Of a stretch of DNA of 64,000 nucleotides, positions 16,717 through 24,831 are shown one piece after another; the stretch's first letter is position 1, and the number at the start of each line of letters is the position of its first letter. The stretch is taken from contig NC_019689.1 in assembly GCF_000317025.1 (NCBI RefSeq), positions 1,403,501 to 1,467,500 of the forward strand, read 5' to 3'. Position numbers and translations under genes: made by a program. Below the pieces are notes generated by a model. It saw nothing but the letters and a program-made list of their open reading frames with translations, was not told the origin of the DNA and made no database searches. This DNA comes from Pleurocapsa sp. PCC 7327. Lineage in GTDB: Bacteria > Cyanobacteriota > Cyanobacteriia > Cyanobacteriales > Microcystaceae.

Positions 16717-16796
16717 ACAAAAGTTGAACACAAGTTAGACATATTAAAAGCTTTCGTAGGCGCGATCGTAGATAGAGAAACTAGATATTGGTAAAC
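16717..16796 (+). promoter_or_regulatory. shared regulatory element, copy C (upstream of the 136-aa gene)
   Basis: AAGTTGAACA and AAGTTAGACA lie 11 bp apart, followed by TTAAAAGCTTTCGTAGG, GCGCGATCGTAGAT and a -10-like GATATT at 16784-16789. The gap between TTAGACA (16735-16741) and the hexamer is again 42 bp. The start codon of the next gene is about 140 bp downstream, so the leader is longer than in copies A and B. Confidence 0.6.
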
Positions 16797-16936
16797 ATCA
16801 AGGCTATTTCATTCTAGTAGCCAGGGGATAATTTTTTTCTAAGATGCTAAATTCCGCTGAAACCAACTGAAATATTTGTGCTAAGAAATTTATTGCTTGG
16901 CGAACTCAAGTCAGAATCATTTTAAGGAGAAAATTT

Positions 16937-17347
16937 ATGTATGTAGATTATGATTATGCAAATAATAATAATCAAGCTAAAATGGCGATCGCGCTCTATC
17001 TAACTACGGCAATTCCTTTAATAGTGGGAAGTCTACTTCTGATAAGCGGACGATCGCAGATTAATATGAATCGTTGGACAATTAGAGGAGTACCAGTCCC
17101 GATTATTCTAGAGTTCTTAAAAGATGAGACAGCTAGAAAAGCTTATTTCCAAGGTAATAAAAATCTTCTCCACGATCGCCTCGACGAGATGGGAGTAGAA
17201 GAAAAAGTCAAAGACTTTTATCGCGAGCAAATTCCTAACGAGTACGCACTCGATCGCCACATTCACCAAATTTTTTATAACAACACTGGATATGTCGGCA
17301 AAGCTTATAAAGTTAACTCGCAAGGAAATTTAGTTAACAAAAATTAG
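16937..17347 (+). CDS. unknown 136-aa protein with one membrane segment
   Basis: I do not recognise this protein. It starts MYVDYDYANNNNQAKMA, has one hydrophobic segment at residues about 17-37 (IALYLTTAIPLIVGSLLLIS), then a polar, charged region with ILEFLKDETARKAYF and VKDFYREQIPN. A good ribosome binding site (AAGGAG) precedes the ATG. It is read from regulatory element copy C, so it may serve the same surface-polysaccharide programme as the genes behind copies A and B. The topology suggests a short N-terminal side and a soluble C-terminal domain of about 95 residues. Confidence 0.7.
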   Translation: MYVDYDYANNNNQAKMAIALYLTTAIPLIVGSLLLISGRSQINMNRWTIRGVPVPIILEFLKDETARKAYFQGNKNLLHDRLDEMGVEEKVKDFYREQIPNEYALDRHIHQIFYNNTGYVGKAYKVNSQGNLVNKN

Positions 17348-17447
17348 TACTAACCTGTTATTGAAGCAGAGTTTTTGGGAACTCTCTCTATAATTACACC
17401 TGAGCGATCGCTCCGAGTGACTAAATAGTCTAAAATCTAAAATCGCA

Positions 17448-18335
17448 ATGACACTACCCAATTTTCTCATTATTGGTGCGGCAAAAGCAGGGACGACCGC
17501 TTTGCATACGTATCTGCAACAGCATCCGCAGATTTATATGACCCCTGATAAAGAAACTAATTTCTTTGCTTTTGAAGGCGAACATCTCAACTTTCAAGGA
17601 CCTGGCGATGAAGCTATCAACCAGTTTTCTATTATCGAGCTAGAAAGCTATCAGGCAGAGTTTCAAAACGTCTCTGATGAAAAAGCGATCGGAGAGGCTT
17701 GTCCTCTCTATTTGTATCATGCTAAAGCACCAGAACGCATTTATTCTTATATTCCTCATGTGCGTTTAATTGCTATTCTTCGCCATCCAGTCGATCGCGC
17801 CTATGCCAATTTTCTCCATATTATTCGTGACGATCGCGAACCTTGTCGAGATTTTGCTCAAGCATTGCAGCAGGAAAAGAAACGCATTGAAGACAATTGG
17901 GAATGGTTTTGGCATTATATTCAACTCGGTTACTACTCCATACAACTTAAACGCTATTATGACATCTTCGATCGCGAGCAAATCCGAGTCTATTTATACG
18001 AAGATTTATGTCAAAATCCTTTGGCTTTAATACAAGATATTTTTTGCTTTCTTGGAGTAGATAAAACTTTTGTTCCTGATATAAGTATTCGCCCCAATAA
18101 ATCGGGAATACCTAAAAACTTACTCGTTCATAAATTGCTTACAAAACCCAATCCTATCAAATCTATTCTCAAACCATTATTTCCCTCTCAACTTCGTCAA
18201 AAAATTCAACATCAGAATTTAAAAACGCCTAAAATTTCTTCAGAAACAAAGGTATTTTTAACCAATCTTTATCGCGAAGATATTCTTAAATGCCAAGATT
18301 TAATCGATCGCGATCTTTCGGGGTGGCTAAATTAA
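17448..18335 (+). CDS. sulfotransferase (PAPS-dependent, carbohydrate type)
   Basis: The 295-residue protein begins LPNFLIIGAAKAGTTALHTY, the 5-prime phosphosulfate-binding loop of sulfotransferases, followed by the 3-prime phosphate-binding element LIAILRHPVDRAYANF. It would transfer sulfate from PAPS to a sugar hydroxyl in the cytosol. Its place among polysaccharide genes suggests that the polymer is sulfated, as known for several cyanobacterial exopolysaccharides. The GT4 gene starts only 8 bp after its stop, so the two are one operon. Confidence 0.88.
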   Translation: MTLPNFLIIGAAKAGTTALHTYLQQHPQIYMTPDKETNFFAFEGEHLNFQGPGDEAINQFSIIELESYQAEFQNVSDEKAIGEACPLYLYHAKAPERIYSYIPHVRLIAILRHPVDRAYANFLHIIRDDREPCRDFAQALQQEKKRIEDNWEWFWHYIQLGYYSIQLKRYYDIFDREQIRVYLYEDLCQNPLALIQDIFCFLGVDKTFVPDISIRPNKSGIPKNLLVHKLLTKPNPIKSILKPLFPSQLRQKIQHQNLKTPKISSETKVFLTNLYREDILKCQDLIDRDLSGWLN

Positions 18336-18343
18336 AAATTTCG

Positions 18344-19318
18344 ATGAAACCTAAAATTTTACATCTTATTGGTGATAAACGTTCGGGTGGATCGAATCGA
18401 CTGGTTAAACAGCTAGTCGAATCAAAATTGCGCGAAAATTTTGACTTTTTGGTATTTAGGCTAGAAGAAGCAAAACCTCAATTAAAAAATCTCAAACCAG
18501 ATATCATCATTTTTCACTATCCCTGTGCTTGGAAATATCTTTTAGATCTTTTTCTACTCAAAAAATACAGTAAAGTTTTTATTTACGATCACCACTATTG
18601 CGAAGGATTTGAACGAGAACAAGTGCCTTCGCTTTTTCGCTTTCATCTCATGCTGCGGCTAGCATATGGTTTAGTCGATGGAGTGTTGTGCGTTTCTCAA
18701 GCACAGCATCAGTGGATGTTAGCTCGTCGATTAGTCTCTCCAGAAAAAGTGAGGGTGATTTCACCTGCTTCTGCAATGGATGAGATGTTAACAATTCCCT
18801 CAAAAATGCCCAGTTGCCCTTTGATAATCGGTGCTTATGGACGATTTGCCAAACAAAAAGGATTCGATCTATTACTGAAAGCATTTGCACTGCTTCCGCC
18901 AGAACAATTTCAGTTGCATTTAGGCGGATATGGACCCGATGAAGAGCAAATTAAAGAATTAGCTAGAGAATTGCCCCATGTCAAATTATTAGGAACCATT
19001 ACTGACGTTCCTGCCTTTCTTGCCGCTTGCGACGCGATCGCGATTCCTTCTCGCTGGGAACCTTGGGGATTAACTTGTTTAGAAGCAAAAGCCGCCGGAA
19101 AACCCGTAATTGCTACTGCGGTTGATGGGTTGTGCGAGCAAGTTCGAGACTGCGGGGTATTAGTACCTGCCAACAATGTAGAAAAGTTAGCGGATGCGAT
19201 CGCATCTTTACCCGAATATAATTTAGAAGCTTGGGGAAAGACAGGGAGAAATTCAGTCATTAATGCTTGGGAAGAATTTTGCGATCGCACCCAAGAATTT
19301 TTTATTTGGGTAAGATGA
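18344..19318 (+). CDS. glycosyltransferase family 4
   Basis: The 324-residue protein starts MKPKILHLIGDKRSGGSNRL and has the GT-B C-terminal half of GT4 enzymes: IIGAYGRFAKQKGFDLLLKA, then IPSRWEPWGLTCLEAKAAGK with the E-x7-E motif, and KPVIATAVDGLCEQV. It would add one sugar to a lipid-linked repeat unit at the cytosolic membrane face. The start at 18344 is chosen because the longer frame from 18290 overlaps the sulfotransferase. The last 17 bp overlap the convergent YeiH-type gene. Confidence 0.9.
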   Translation: MKPKILHLIGDKRSGGSNRLVKQLVESKLRENFDFLVFRLEEAKPQLKNLKPDIIIFHYPCAWKYLLDLFLLKKYSKVFIYDHHYCEGFEREQVPSLFRFHLMLRLAYGLVDGVLCVSQAQHQWMLARRLVSPEKVRVISPASAMDEMLTIPSKMPSCPLIIGAYGRFAKQKGFDLLLKAFALLPPEQFQLHLGGYGPDEEQIKELARELPHVKLLGTITDVPAFLAACDAIAIPSRWEPWGLTCLEAKAAGKPVIATAVDGLCEQVRDCGVLVPANNVEKLADAIASLPEYNLEAWGKTGRNSVINAWEEFCDRTQEFFIWVR

Positions 19319-20417
19319 GGTTAACCAATCCCAAGTAATTCATTAACACCACTAGGGTAAGCATCGCATAACTAACTATCAGCTTCGCCATTACGGCAGT
19401 CATCACAGGACCTACTCCCAGTTGGCGGAGCGAACGCAAATTAATGTTTAACCCTACACCAGCAAAGGCAAGTAAAAAAGCCCAGCGCGATAGATTTCCC
19501 AGACTGACGAGTTGCTCCTTACTAAAAGCACCAAATGTTCCTAAAAGAGAGATGAGAAGGAACGCTAGCACGAACTTGGGAAACTTTTGCCACAGAAAAG
19601 AGCGTTTGTTCTCAATATTTGATGCCTGTCCCCGCCTCGCCCAAAAGAGAGTAAAACCAAGAACGACAAAACCGATTGCTGCATTGCGAGCCGTCTTCAC
19701 CAACATAGCAATCTGAGTAGCCCCTTCGGAATAGAGAGCGCTAACCGTAGCAGTTGTAGCCGTGTTTTCCACGACTAGACCAGTCCACAAGCCGAATAGA
19801 GGCGCTTCCAAATCACAGAAGTGCCCGATCGCGGGATAGACTAATAGTCCGACTGCTCCCAGTGCCAAGATAATGGCGATCGCAAAAGCTGCTTCGTCAT
19901 CTTCGCTCTCAATCGCTCCTTTTCCAGCAACGATTGCCGAAACTCCGCAGATTGAAGAGCCGATAGCGAGTAGGCTAGCTAGCTTCGGTCCAATCCCAAA
20001 AAAACGACCGAGACCCATTGTAATAGCAATAGCTAAACATAACTCGAATGCAACCAGCACTAAGCTAACAGCACCAAGTTTGAGAATATCTCCCAGGAGA
20101 AAACGAGCACCGAGCAACGCAATTCCGACTCGCAGCCAAAATTCGTAGGTGGCTACTCCAGGACGAAAAATTTTCGGAATTCCCACGGTGTTGACGATAA
20201 TCGTGCCAAACAGAATTGCCCACAGCACGTATTCGATATCGGGCAACGTTAGATCGTGCGCTTTGCCATAGTCTTTGATGAACTGTTCGAGTAGCTTGCC
20301 CAGGTAGCCTAATCCAAACAGGAGCAAAACACCTGGAAGCCGACGCCATAAAAACTGGGGCAAGAGTTGGGAAAGATTCTGAGCAAATGAGGTGGTTTTA
20401 GCCATAGTTGTTATCAC
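19302..20417 (-). CDS. YeiH-type putative sulfate exporter (UPF0324)
   Basis: The 371-residue polytopic membrane protein has about ten hydrophobic segments and the family blocks WLRVGIALLGARFLLGDI, AIGSSICGVSAIVAGKGAIE (conserved Gly/Ser/Cys loop) and KTARNAAIGFVVLGFTLFW. The family is annotated as putative sulfate exporters, but no substrate is firmly proven. The frame opens with GTG at 20417, and ATG at 20405 is an equally possible start. Closeness to a sulfotransferase is suggestive, because sulfate use and export would then sit together. Its 3-prime end overlaps the convergent GT4 gene by 17 bp. Confidence 0.82.
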   Translation of the reverse strand: MITTMAKTTSFAQNLSQLLPQFLWRRLPGVLLLFGLGYLGKLLEQFIKDYGKAHDLTLPDIEYVLWAILFGTIIVNTVGIPKIFRPGVATYEFWLRVGIALLGARFLLGDILKLGAVSLVLVAFELCLAIAITMGLGRFFGIGPKLASLLAIGSSICGVSAIVAGKGAIESEDDEAAFAIAIILALGAVGLLVYPAIGHFCDLEAPLFGLWTGLVVENTATTATVSALYSEGATQIAMLVKTARNAAIGFVVLGFTLFWARRGQASNIENKRSFLWQKFPKFVLAFLLISLLGTFGAFSKEQLVSLGNLSRWAFLLAFAGVGLNINLRSLRQLGVGPVMTAVMAKLIVSYAMLTLVVLMNYLGLVNLILPK

Positions 20418-20461
20418 TTACTTGTAATTTTCAATTACAGATCGGTAGTTCTCAGCCATCA

Positions 20462-20593
20462 TCACCAAGGAACGTTGATTCCTAGCAGCACTAGCACTAA
20501 CAAAGCTAGCGCCGTCAGCACTGCCGACCAGTCTTGGGAAAGCTGAGATCCTTGCGTGGGAAGTCGTTTAGACGTTGTCTGTTCGTTTGCCAT
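20462..20593 (-). CDS. 43-aa membrane peptide upstream of the YeiH-type gene
   Basis: A short frame from ATG 20593 to TGA at 20462-20464 encodes a polar start (MANEQTTSKRLPTQGSQLSQ), the pair DWSAVLTALALLVLVLLGIN and then VPW. The single hydrophobic segment after an SQDW-type lead-in resembles the first helix that many longer YeiH homologues carry as an N-terminal extension (recalled, not checked). It ends 44 bp before the YeiH-type start and is in the same direction. It may be a detached first helix or a small accessory subunit. Confidence 0.6.
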   Translation of the reverse strand: MANEQTTSKRLPTQGSQLSQDWSAVLTALALLVLVLLGINVPW

Positions 20594-20859
20594 TTTTAAA
20601 ACTCTATGAAAAAACTTTATGTGTCCCTAATGTACCCAGATCTCGAAACGGATTTACAATATGAATTCATGTAAATCTATAAAAAATCAATAATTTTCCC
20701 TAAAAATAAGAATATTTAATTTCTCAGCCAGCGATTGAAATCGCCGTCTCAAAGCTTAATTCTCTTCAAAGAGAATTAATTTAAACCAACACCATCCCCC
20801 AAAAACAATCGATTAAAATCGATTTTCACTATCGGACAGAGAATGAATTCTCCGTCTTC
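20594..20859. repeat. intergenic region with an AT-rich palindrome
   Basis: Between the 43-aa gene and the Wzy-like gene lies a perfect 11-bp stem (TTAATTCTCTT and AAGAGAATTAA, 20756-20779) with a 2-nt loop, plus a CGATTAAAATCG palindrome at about 20810-20822. The stem could end transcription after the Wzy gene, but there is no long T-run on the minus strand. Confidence 0.4.
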
Positions 20860-22137
20860 CTAATTGCGAATTGGCATAAAAGCCATGCCCATGATGACTA
20901 AACCCGGCCAAAACAAATAGGCAAGAATCTCCAAATTTTCGCCAAAAGTGTAGAGGAAGAGAATAAAAAGGATAGTCAATCCCGTCTGTGCCGTTTCAGA
21001 TTTCTGTGCCTTCACCAAAAGAACTAAAAAACTGAGTGCCATAGGAATAGCCAGTGCCAACAATCCAACAATTCCTTTCACAAACAGCAACCCGTACCAA
21101 GTGTGATGGGAACCGATGGGCATATATTCTACGAGATGAGGGCCAGGCTCTACTACCCCATGTCCCCAAAGGGGAGCTTCGGTTTGCCATCGATAGCCAG
21201 CAATTTCTTTGAGGGTTTGACGAACTCGCGTCGATTCTGCTCTCGCTTCCTTAAATTTCGTCCAGAAATTATCCAAAGCATTCAGCAGTAGGGGCGAGAG
21301 TATGCCGCTAATTGTGGTAGCAATTCCCAGCAACATGAGAACGAGCGGACGGCTCAGTCGAGAGAAAATAAACGTAAATAGAGGCGTTAAAACGATACAA
21401 ACTTGCGCTAAGCGAGATTTGCAGATATAACACATCACCACAGAGCCTATGATGCCAAACCAACGCCATTTTCGATTTTGCTCTCGCAGCGCTAAGGCAA
21501 AGTAAACATTGCCCACAAATCCCAAAGCTGGACCCCAAGGCGTAAACAAGCGCTGGCGTATCTGTCCGTCAAAGTCTACTTCGTATAAAGACACATCAAA
21601 AAAAGTCGTTCCCGGCCCTCCTACCGCTTTGAGGGGAGAAACATATAAAATTTCTGGCAGATGGAGAATCGGCGCGACAATTAATAAAGGCAAAAGCAAA
21701 AGGGTATGAAAGCCAATAATGCAAGCGCCTCTGTAGATAATTTGCGGTCGAATTTGCAAACAGCCTGCAAGGGGATATAGAGCGAGTAACGCCCATCCTT
21801 TTGCCCAACCAATGGAAGATTTAATTATCAAAGAAGTGGGTAAGTTAAAGTCGAGATGACCGATAATCAGAGCAACTTCCATTACCAGCATCCCGACGAT
21901 CCAAATCCAAGCCAGTAAAGGAATCGCGATTTTTTGACGCTGAGGTGTTTCCTCTGTTTGCAACCAAAGCTTTAAGAGAACGTAAAACCCTAAAATCCAG
22001 CCCAAAACCGAACCGACAATATACAGTCCGCCGATGAGGTAAAAGCCGTAAGTCCAAACCATACCAAACCAAATCAGCCGTTCTGGAAAATTTTCTGGAC
22101 AAATCTTTTCCTCATTTATGGAAACTATTTCGCTCAT
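20860..22137 (-). CDS. Wzy-like polysaccharide polymerase / O-antigen ligase-like membrane protein
   Basis: The 425-residue protein has about ten membrane segments and one large periplasmic loop before the last ones, ending in the pattern PLWGHGVVEPGPHLVEYMPI and GSHHTWYGLLFVKGIVG, typical of the O-antigen ligase/polymerase (Wzy_C) superfamily where the HxTWY-like residues sit in the active loop. It would join lipid-linked repeat units on the periplasmic side. It belongs with wzz, wza and wzx in one operon. An IS carrying tnpB now sits directly before its ATG and no clear ribosome binding site remains. Confidence 0.8.
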   Translation of the reverse strand: MSEIVSINEEKICPENFPERLIWFGMVWTYGFYLIGGLYIVGSVLGWILGFYVLLKLWLQTEETPQRQKIAIPLLAWIWIVGMLVMEVALIIGHLDFNLPTSLIIKSSIGWAKGWALLALYPLAGCLQIRPQIIYRGACIIGFHTLLLLPLLIVAPILHLPEILYVSPLKAVGGPGTTFFDVSLYEVDFDGQIRQRLFTPWGPALGFVGNVYFALALREQNRKWRWFGIIGSVVMCYICKSRLAQVCIVLTPLFTFIFSRLSRPLVLMLLGIATTISGILSPLLLNALDNFWTKFKEARAESTRVRQTLKEIAGYRWQTEAPLWGHGVVEPGPHLVEYMPIGSHHTWYGLLFVKGIVGLLALAIPMALSFLVLLVKAQKSETAQTGLTILFILFLYTFGENLEILAYLFWPGLVIMGMAFMPIRN

Positions 22138-22247
22138 CTAGTTTCGGCGTGGAGACCCACTGTACAGGCTTTTGCCTTACCGTGGGAGGAAACGCCGCCT
22201 CCACATACAGGTTTACCAGCCGATCTCGGATGAGATAAAATAGGGCT

Positions 22248-23402
22248 ATGACACAAGCCCTGTTTGTAAGATGCAAGTTGATAGTCCCTGTTGAGTTTCG
22301 CCATCAAATTGACGAAACACTCTCTGGATTTGCTGCTGCTTGCAATTACATTCTGGATGTGGCGAAACAAGAAAAGTGTTGGCATACAACTAAGCTTCAC
22401 CACAAAGTCTACAAAGCTACTAGGGAGCAAACTGGGCTGAAAGCCAACCATGTCTGTCAGGCTATTAGACGGGTTATTGGCAATGCCAAAGCCGTTAAAC
22501 AGATTCACAAATTTAGACCTACCAGTATTAGTTTGGATGCTCGAACATTCAAGTACGTTGAGGAGAAGCAACAAGTAGGAATAACCTTGAAGTCTGGGCG
22601 AGTTAATTTCGGCTTGGCAATTGGCGGTTATCAAGTTGCACTGCTTAGAGGTCAAGTTCCGACCAGTGCGACATTGAGCAAAACTAGGGGGGGAGATTAC
22701 TACATCAACATCGTGGTAGAAATCCCTACTCAACCCACGGGTAAGACTCCTAAAGTTTTGGAAGTTGACCTTGGTATTCGTGACACTGCTACCACTAGTA
22801 CGGGAAAATTTTGGGACGGGAAACAACTTAGAGAAACCCGTGCAAAATATTCTCGCGTCAGAGCGTCTATTCAATCCAAACGCAGCAAGGCCTCTAAAAG
22901 ATTGCTTCGCAGGCTCTCTGGGAAAGAAAGACGCATGATGGCTTGGGTTAACCACAATATTAGCAAACAGCTTGTAAACGATGGGTCCAAACTGGTTGCA
23001 GCTATTGCTTTTGAAGACCTTACAGGGATTAGGCAACGAGCTATAGTTAGGAAGTCTCAACTCCGAGAGCATAATTCGTGGGCTTTTTACCAGTTGAGAC
23101 TGTTTACAGAATATAAGGCTGCTGTTGCTGGTATTCCAATTGTGTTGGTTGACCCCAGATATACATCTAAGACCTGTAACTGTTGCAAGGTAATTGGCAA
23201 CCGAGACGGCAAAGTCTTTCGTTGTCTGAACTTGAATTGTGGTTGGACTGGAGATGCTGACCATAACGGAGCTTTGAATATTTCGGCTCTTGGGGCTGCT
23301 GTAAATCAGCCTGGAATCTCGACTATGTTTTGTTCGTTGGAACAGACTGTGTTAGGGATCAAGCCGTCCCGCTACAACCCTGCGGGTTGTAGCGGCGGGT
23401 AG
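22248..23402 (+). CDS. tnpB: TnpB, RNA-guided nuclease of IS200/IS605
   Basis: The intact 384-residue protein has all three RuvC residues: KVLEVDLGIRDTAT (Asp174), AAIAFEDLTGIRQR (Glu256) and GDADHNGALNIS (Asp336/338). The zinc finger is CNCC at 310-313 paired with CLNLNC at 326-331, where the second half has four instead of two residues between the cysteines. The N-terminal part has the OrfB_IS605 helix-turn-helix region. TnpB uses an RNA from the element's right end to cut DNA next to a short motif and so keeps the element in place. The right-end hairpin overlaps the last codons, as expected for a guide scaffold. Confidence 0.92.
   Translation: MTQALFVRCKLIVPVEFRHQIDETLSGFAAACNYILDVAKQEKCWHTTKLHHKVYKATREQTGLKANHVCQAIRRVIGNAKAVKQIHKFRPTSISLDARTFKYVEEKQQVGITLKSGRVNFGLAIGGYQVALLRGQVPTSATLSKTRGGDYYINIVVEIPTQPTGKTPKVLEVDLGIRDTATTSTGKFWDGKQLRETRAKYSRVRASIQSKRSKASKRLLRRLSGKERRMMAWVNHNISKQLVNDGSKLVAAIAFEDLTGIRQRAIVRKSQLREHNSWAFYQLRLFTEYKAAVAGIPIVLVDPRYTSKTCNCCKVIGNRDGKVFRCLNLNCGWTGDADHNGALNISALGAAVNQPGISTMFCSLEQTVLGIKPSRYNPAGCSGG
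23369..23395 (+). ncRNA. right-end hairpin, likely part of the TnpB guide RNA scaffold
   Basis: A 12-bp perfect stem with a 3-nt loop overlaps the end of the tnpB frame. In IS200/IS605 elements the guide RNA is cut from the 3-prime end of the tnpB transcript, and its guide is the sequence just outside the element. The first host bases after the element (from about 23404, the end of wzz) would be the guide here. This is inference from the family. Confidence 0.45.
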
Positions 23403-23403
23403 T

Positions 23404-24831
23404 TTACGCCACAATTTCTTTGAGGATTTTTTTCGTCGCTGTTGCTAGGGGATCGCGCCACCAGATTAGGGTTAGCGATGTCGTAACCAAAAGGGAGCCT
23501 AAAACCGCTCCTGCTAATACTAGCTTTGGTTTGGGGGCAGTGGGTTCTTCGGGTAAAGAGGGTTCTTCAACCATTTGGATGAGGGGAAAAGAGCCGAAGG
23601 GATCTCCTTTGCCTAAGTCCACTTTAGCCAGCGTCGAGGCAAAAACGGCTTCAGCAATTTGCAATTGTCGCAGGAGAGCATCAAGAACGGTCTCTTTTTG
23701 AGAGAGTGCCTGCAATTGAGTTTCTAGCTTTTGAACTTGTTGCGTCAGGGTTCTCACTTGGGCGGTTAAACCTTGATAATCTGATTCCAAAGTGACCAGT
23801 TGTTGAAAGAGTTGCGCTCGTTGTCCTCCCGAACCGTTGCTATTATCTAAATTTAGCCGCTCTAGGGTCAATTGCTCTACGGGTTTACCTAAAAGGGCTT
23901 TTCCTCTCTCTAGAAGGATGGCTAAGGCAGCTTCTTGTTGCTGTCGTGCCGCTACTACGTCGGGATAGTTAGGACCGCGATCGCTCAGAAGTGCTTTTAG
24001 GGTTGTCGTTGCTGTCGTGTATTCGCTGAAGCTTTTTTGAAACTGTTGGTCGGTTTGTAATACTAGAGCATCAGCCGCTTCCTGGGGAGAGAGTTGTAAG
24101 TTGACGGATAATTGTTTTAAACGACTGCCAAGTTGTTGCTGTTGGGCATAGGTTTCCGATCGCTGCTTTCGTAACAGTTCGATGTTACTAATTAATTCTT
24201 TAATTTGAGATGAAGAGTTAAGTCCGGATTCGGCTTTGTATTCGGATAAACGGCGCTGGGCTTCGGTGAGCTTTTTCTGCGCGTCGGACAGCGCTTGTTG
24301 GTTGGAGCGATCGCGTTCTGTTCGTTCGGTTTGCCGCAGAGAGTTAAGCTTTTCATTAAGTGCCCGATAAAGTGCTTGCAGTTTTTGTTGGGTTTTCTCT
24401 GGATCTTTCCCGTTGATGGCGATGCTGAGTAACGTGGTATTGTTGATGAGCTTGATGCGAGGTTCGCCAAATGCTTCTTGGGGAATATTGAGGGACTGAG
24501 CAGCAGCTTTAATGACGGTAGCGCTACTGGCAATAATTTTGTAATTTTCTCTCGGATCTGAGGAAGAACTGCCAAAAGCAGAAGCACTGGAAGTATAAGC
24601 TTGACCGATTTCCGGTAGATTGACGCTCACTCCAGGACCATTTCCTGCCACATTGAGGGTAGCTTCGCTCGTGTAGGTAGGAGGGGTGTTTTTCAAATAA
24701 ACAATCGCGATCGCCCACAGTCCCGCATTGGCAAAGATGCCAACGATCGCATACTTCAAGAAGCGCCACCAAAGACTTCGTCCTACTGGCTTAGACTTTT
24801 CGTCAGTTAATGACTTGGGAATAATTGCCAT
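23404..24831 (-). CDS. Wzz/PCP-type polysaccharide chain-length protein (no kinase domain)
   Basis: The 475-residue protein has a first membrane helix at about residues 25-45, a Wzz domain (PPTYTSEATLNV), a long coiled-coil periplasmic part (about 160-400, rich in Gln, Leu and Arg), the proline-rich VEEPSLPEEPTAPKPK segment, and a second helix near 435-455. This is the polysaccharide co-polymerase layout. The Walker motifs and Tyr-rich tail of Wzc kinases are absent. It sets chain length and couples polymerase to exporter. Its ATG overlaps the wza stop (TAATG), so translation is coupled. Confidence 0.88.
   Translation of the reverse strand: MAIIPKSLTDEKSKPVGRSLWWRFLKYAIVGIFANAGLWAIAIVYLKNTPPTYTSEATLNVAGNGPGVSVNLPEIGQAYTSSASAFGSSSSDPRENYKIIASSATVIKAAAQSLNIPQEAFGEPRIKLINNTTLLSIAINGKDPEKTQQKLQALYRALNEKLNSLRQTERTERDRSNQQALSDAQKKLTEAQRRLSEYKAESGLNSSSQIKELISNIELLRKQRSETYAQQQQLGSRLKQLSVNLQLSPQEAADALVLQTDQQFQKSFSEYTTATTTLKALLSDRGPNYPDVVAARQQQEAALAILLERGKALLGKPVEQLTLERLNLDNSNGSGGQRAQLFQQLVTLESDYQGLTAQVRTLTQQVQKLETQLQALSQKETVLDALLRQLQIAEAVFASTLAKVDLGKGDPFGSFPLIQMVEEPSLPEEPTAPKPKLVLAGAVLGSLLVTTSLTLIWWRDPLATATKKILKEIVA

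Larger units (their letters stand above)
22138..23403 (+). mobile_element. lone-TnpB IS200/IS605 (IS1341-type) element between wzz and wzy
   Basis: The left end has a CCCAC/GTGGG inverted pair at about 22154-22185 in the usual leader of these elements. The right end has a 12-bp stem (CCGCTACAACCC at 23369-23380, GGGTTGTAGCGG at 23384-23395). There is no tnpA inside, so movement would need a TnpA elsewhere. The borders are close estimates because this family leaves no duplication. The element fills exactly the space between the wzz stop and the wzy start codon. Confidence 0.8.

Noticed and set aside
22134-23264. Long minus-strand frame (376 codons) opposite the TnpB gene
   Set aside because: It is the antisense shadow of the tnpB frame. 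Its translation is rich in Ser, Asn and Pro, has no family pattern, and the plus-strand TnpB has all catalytic motifs.
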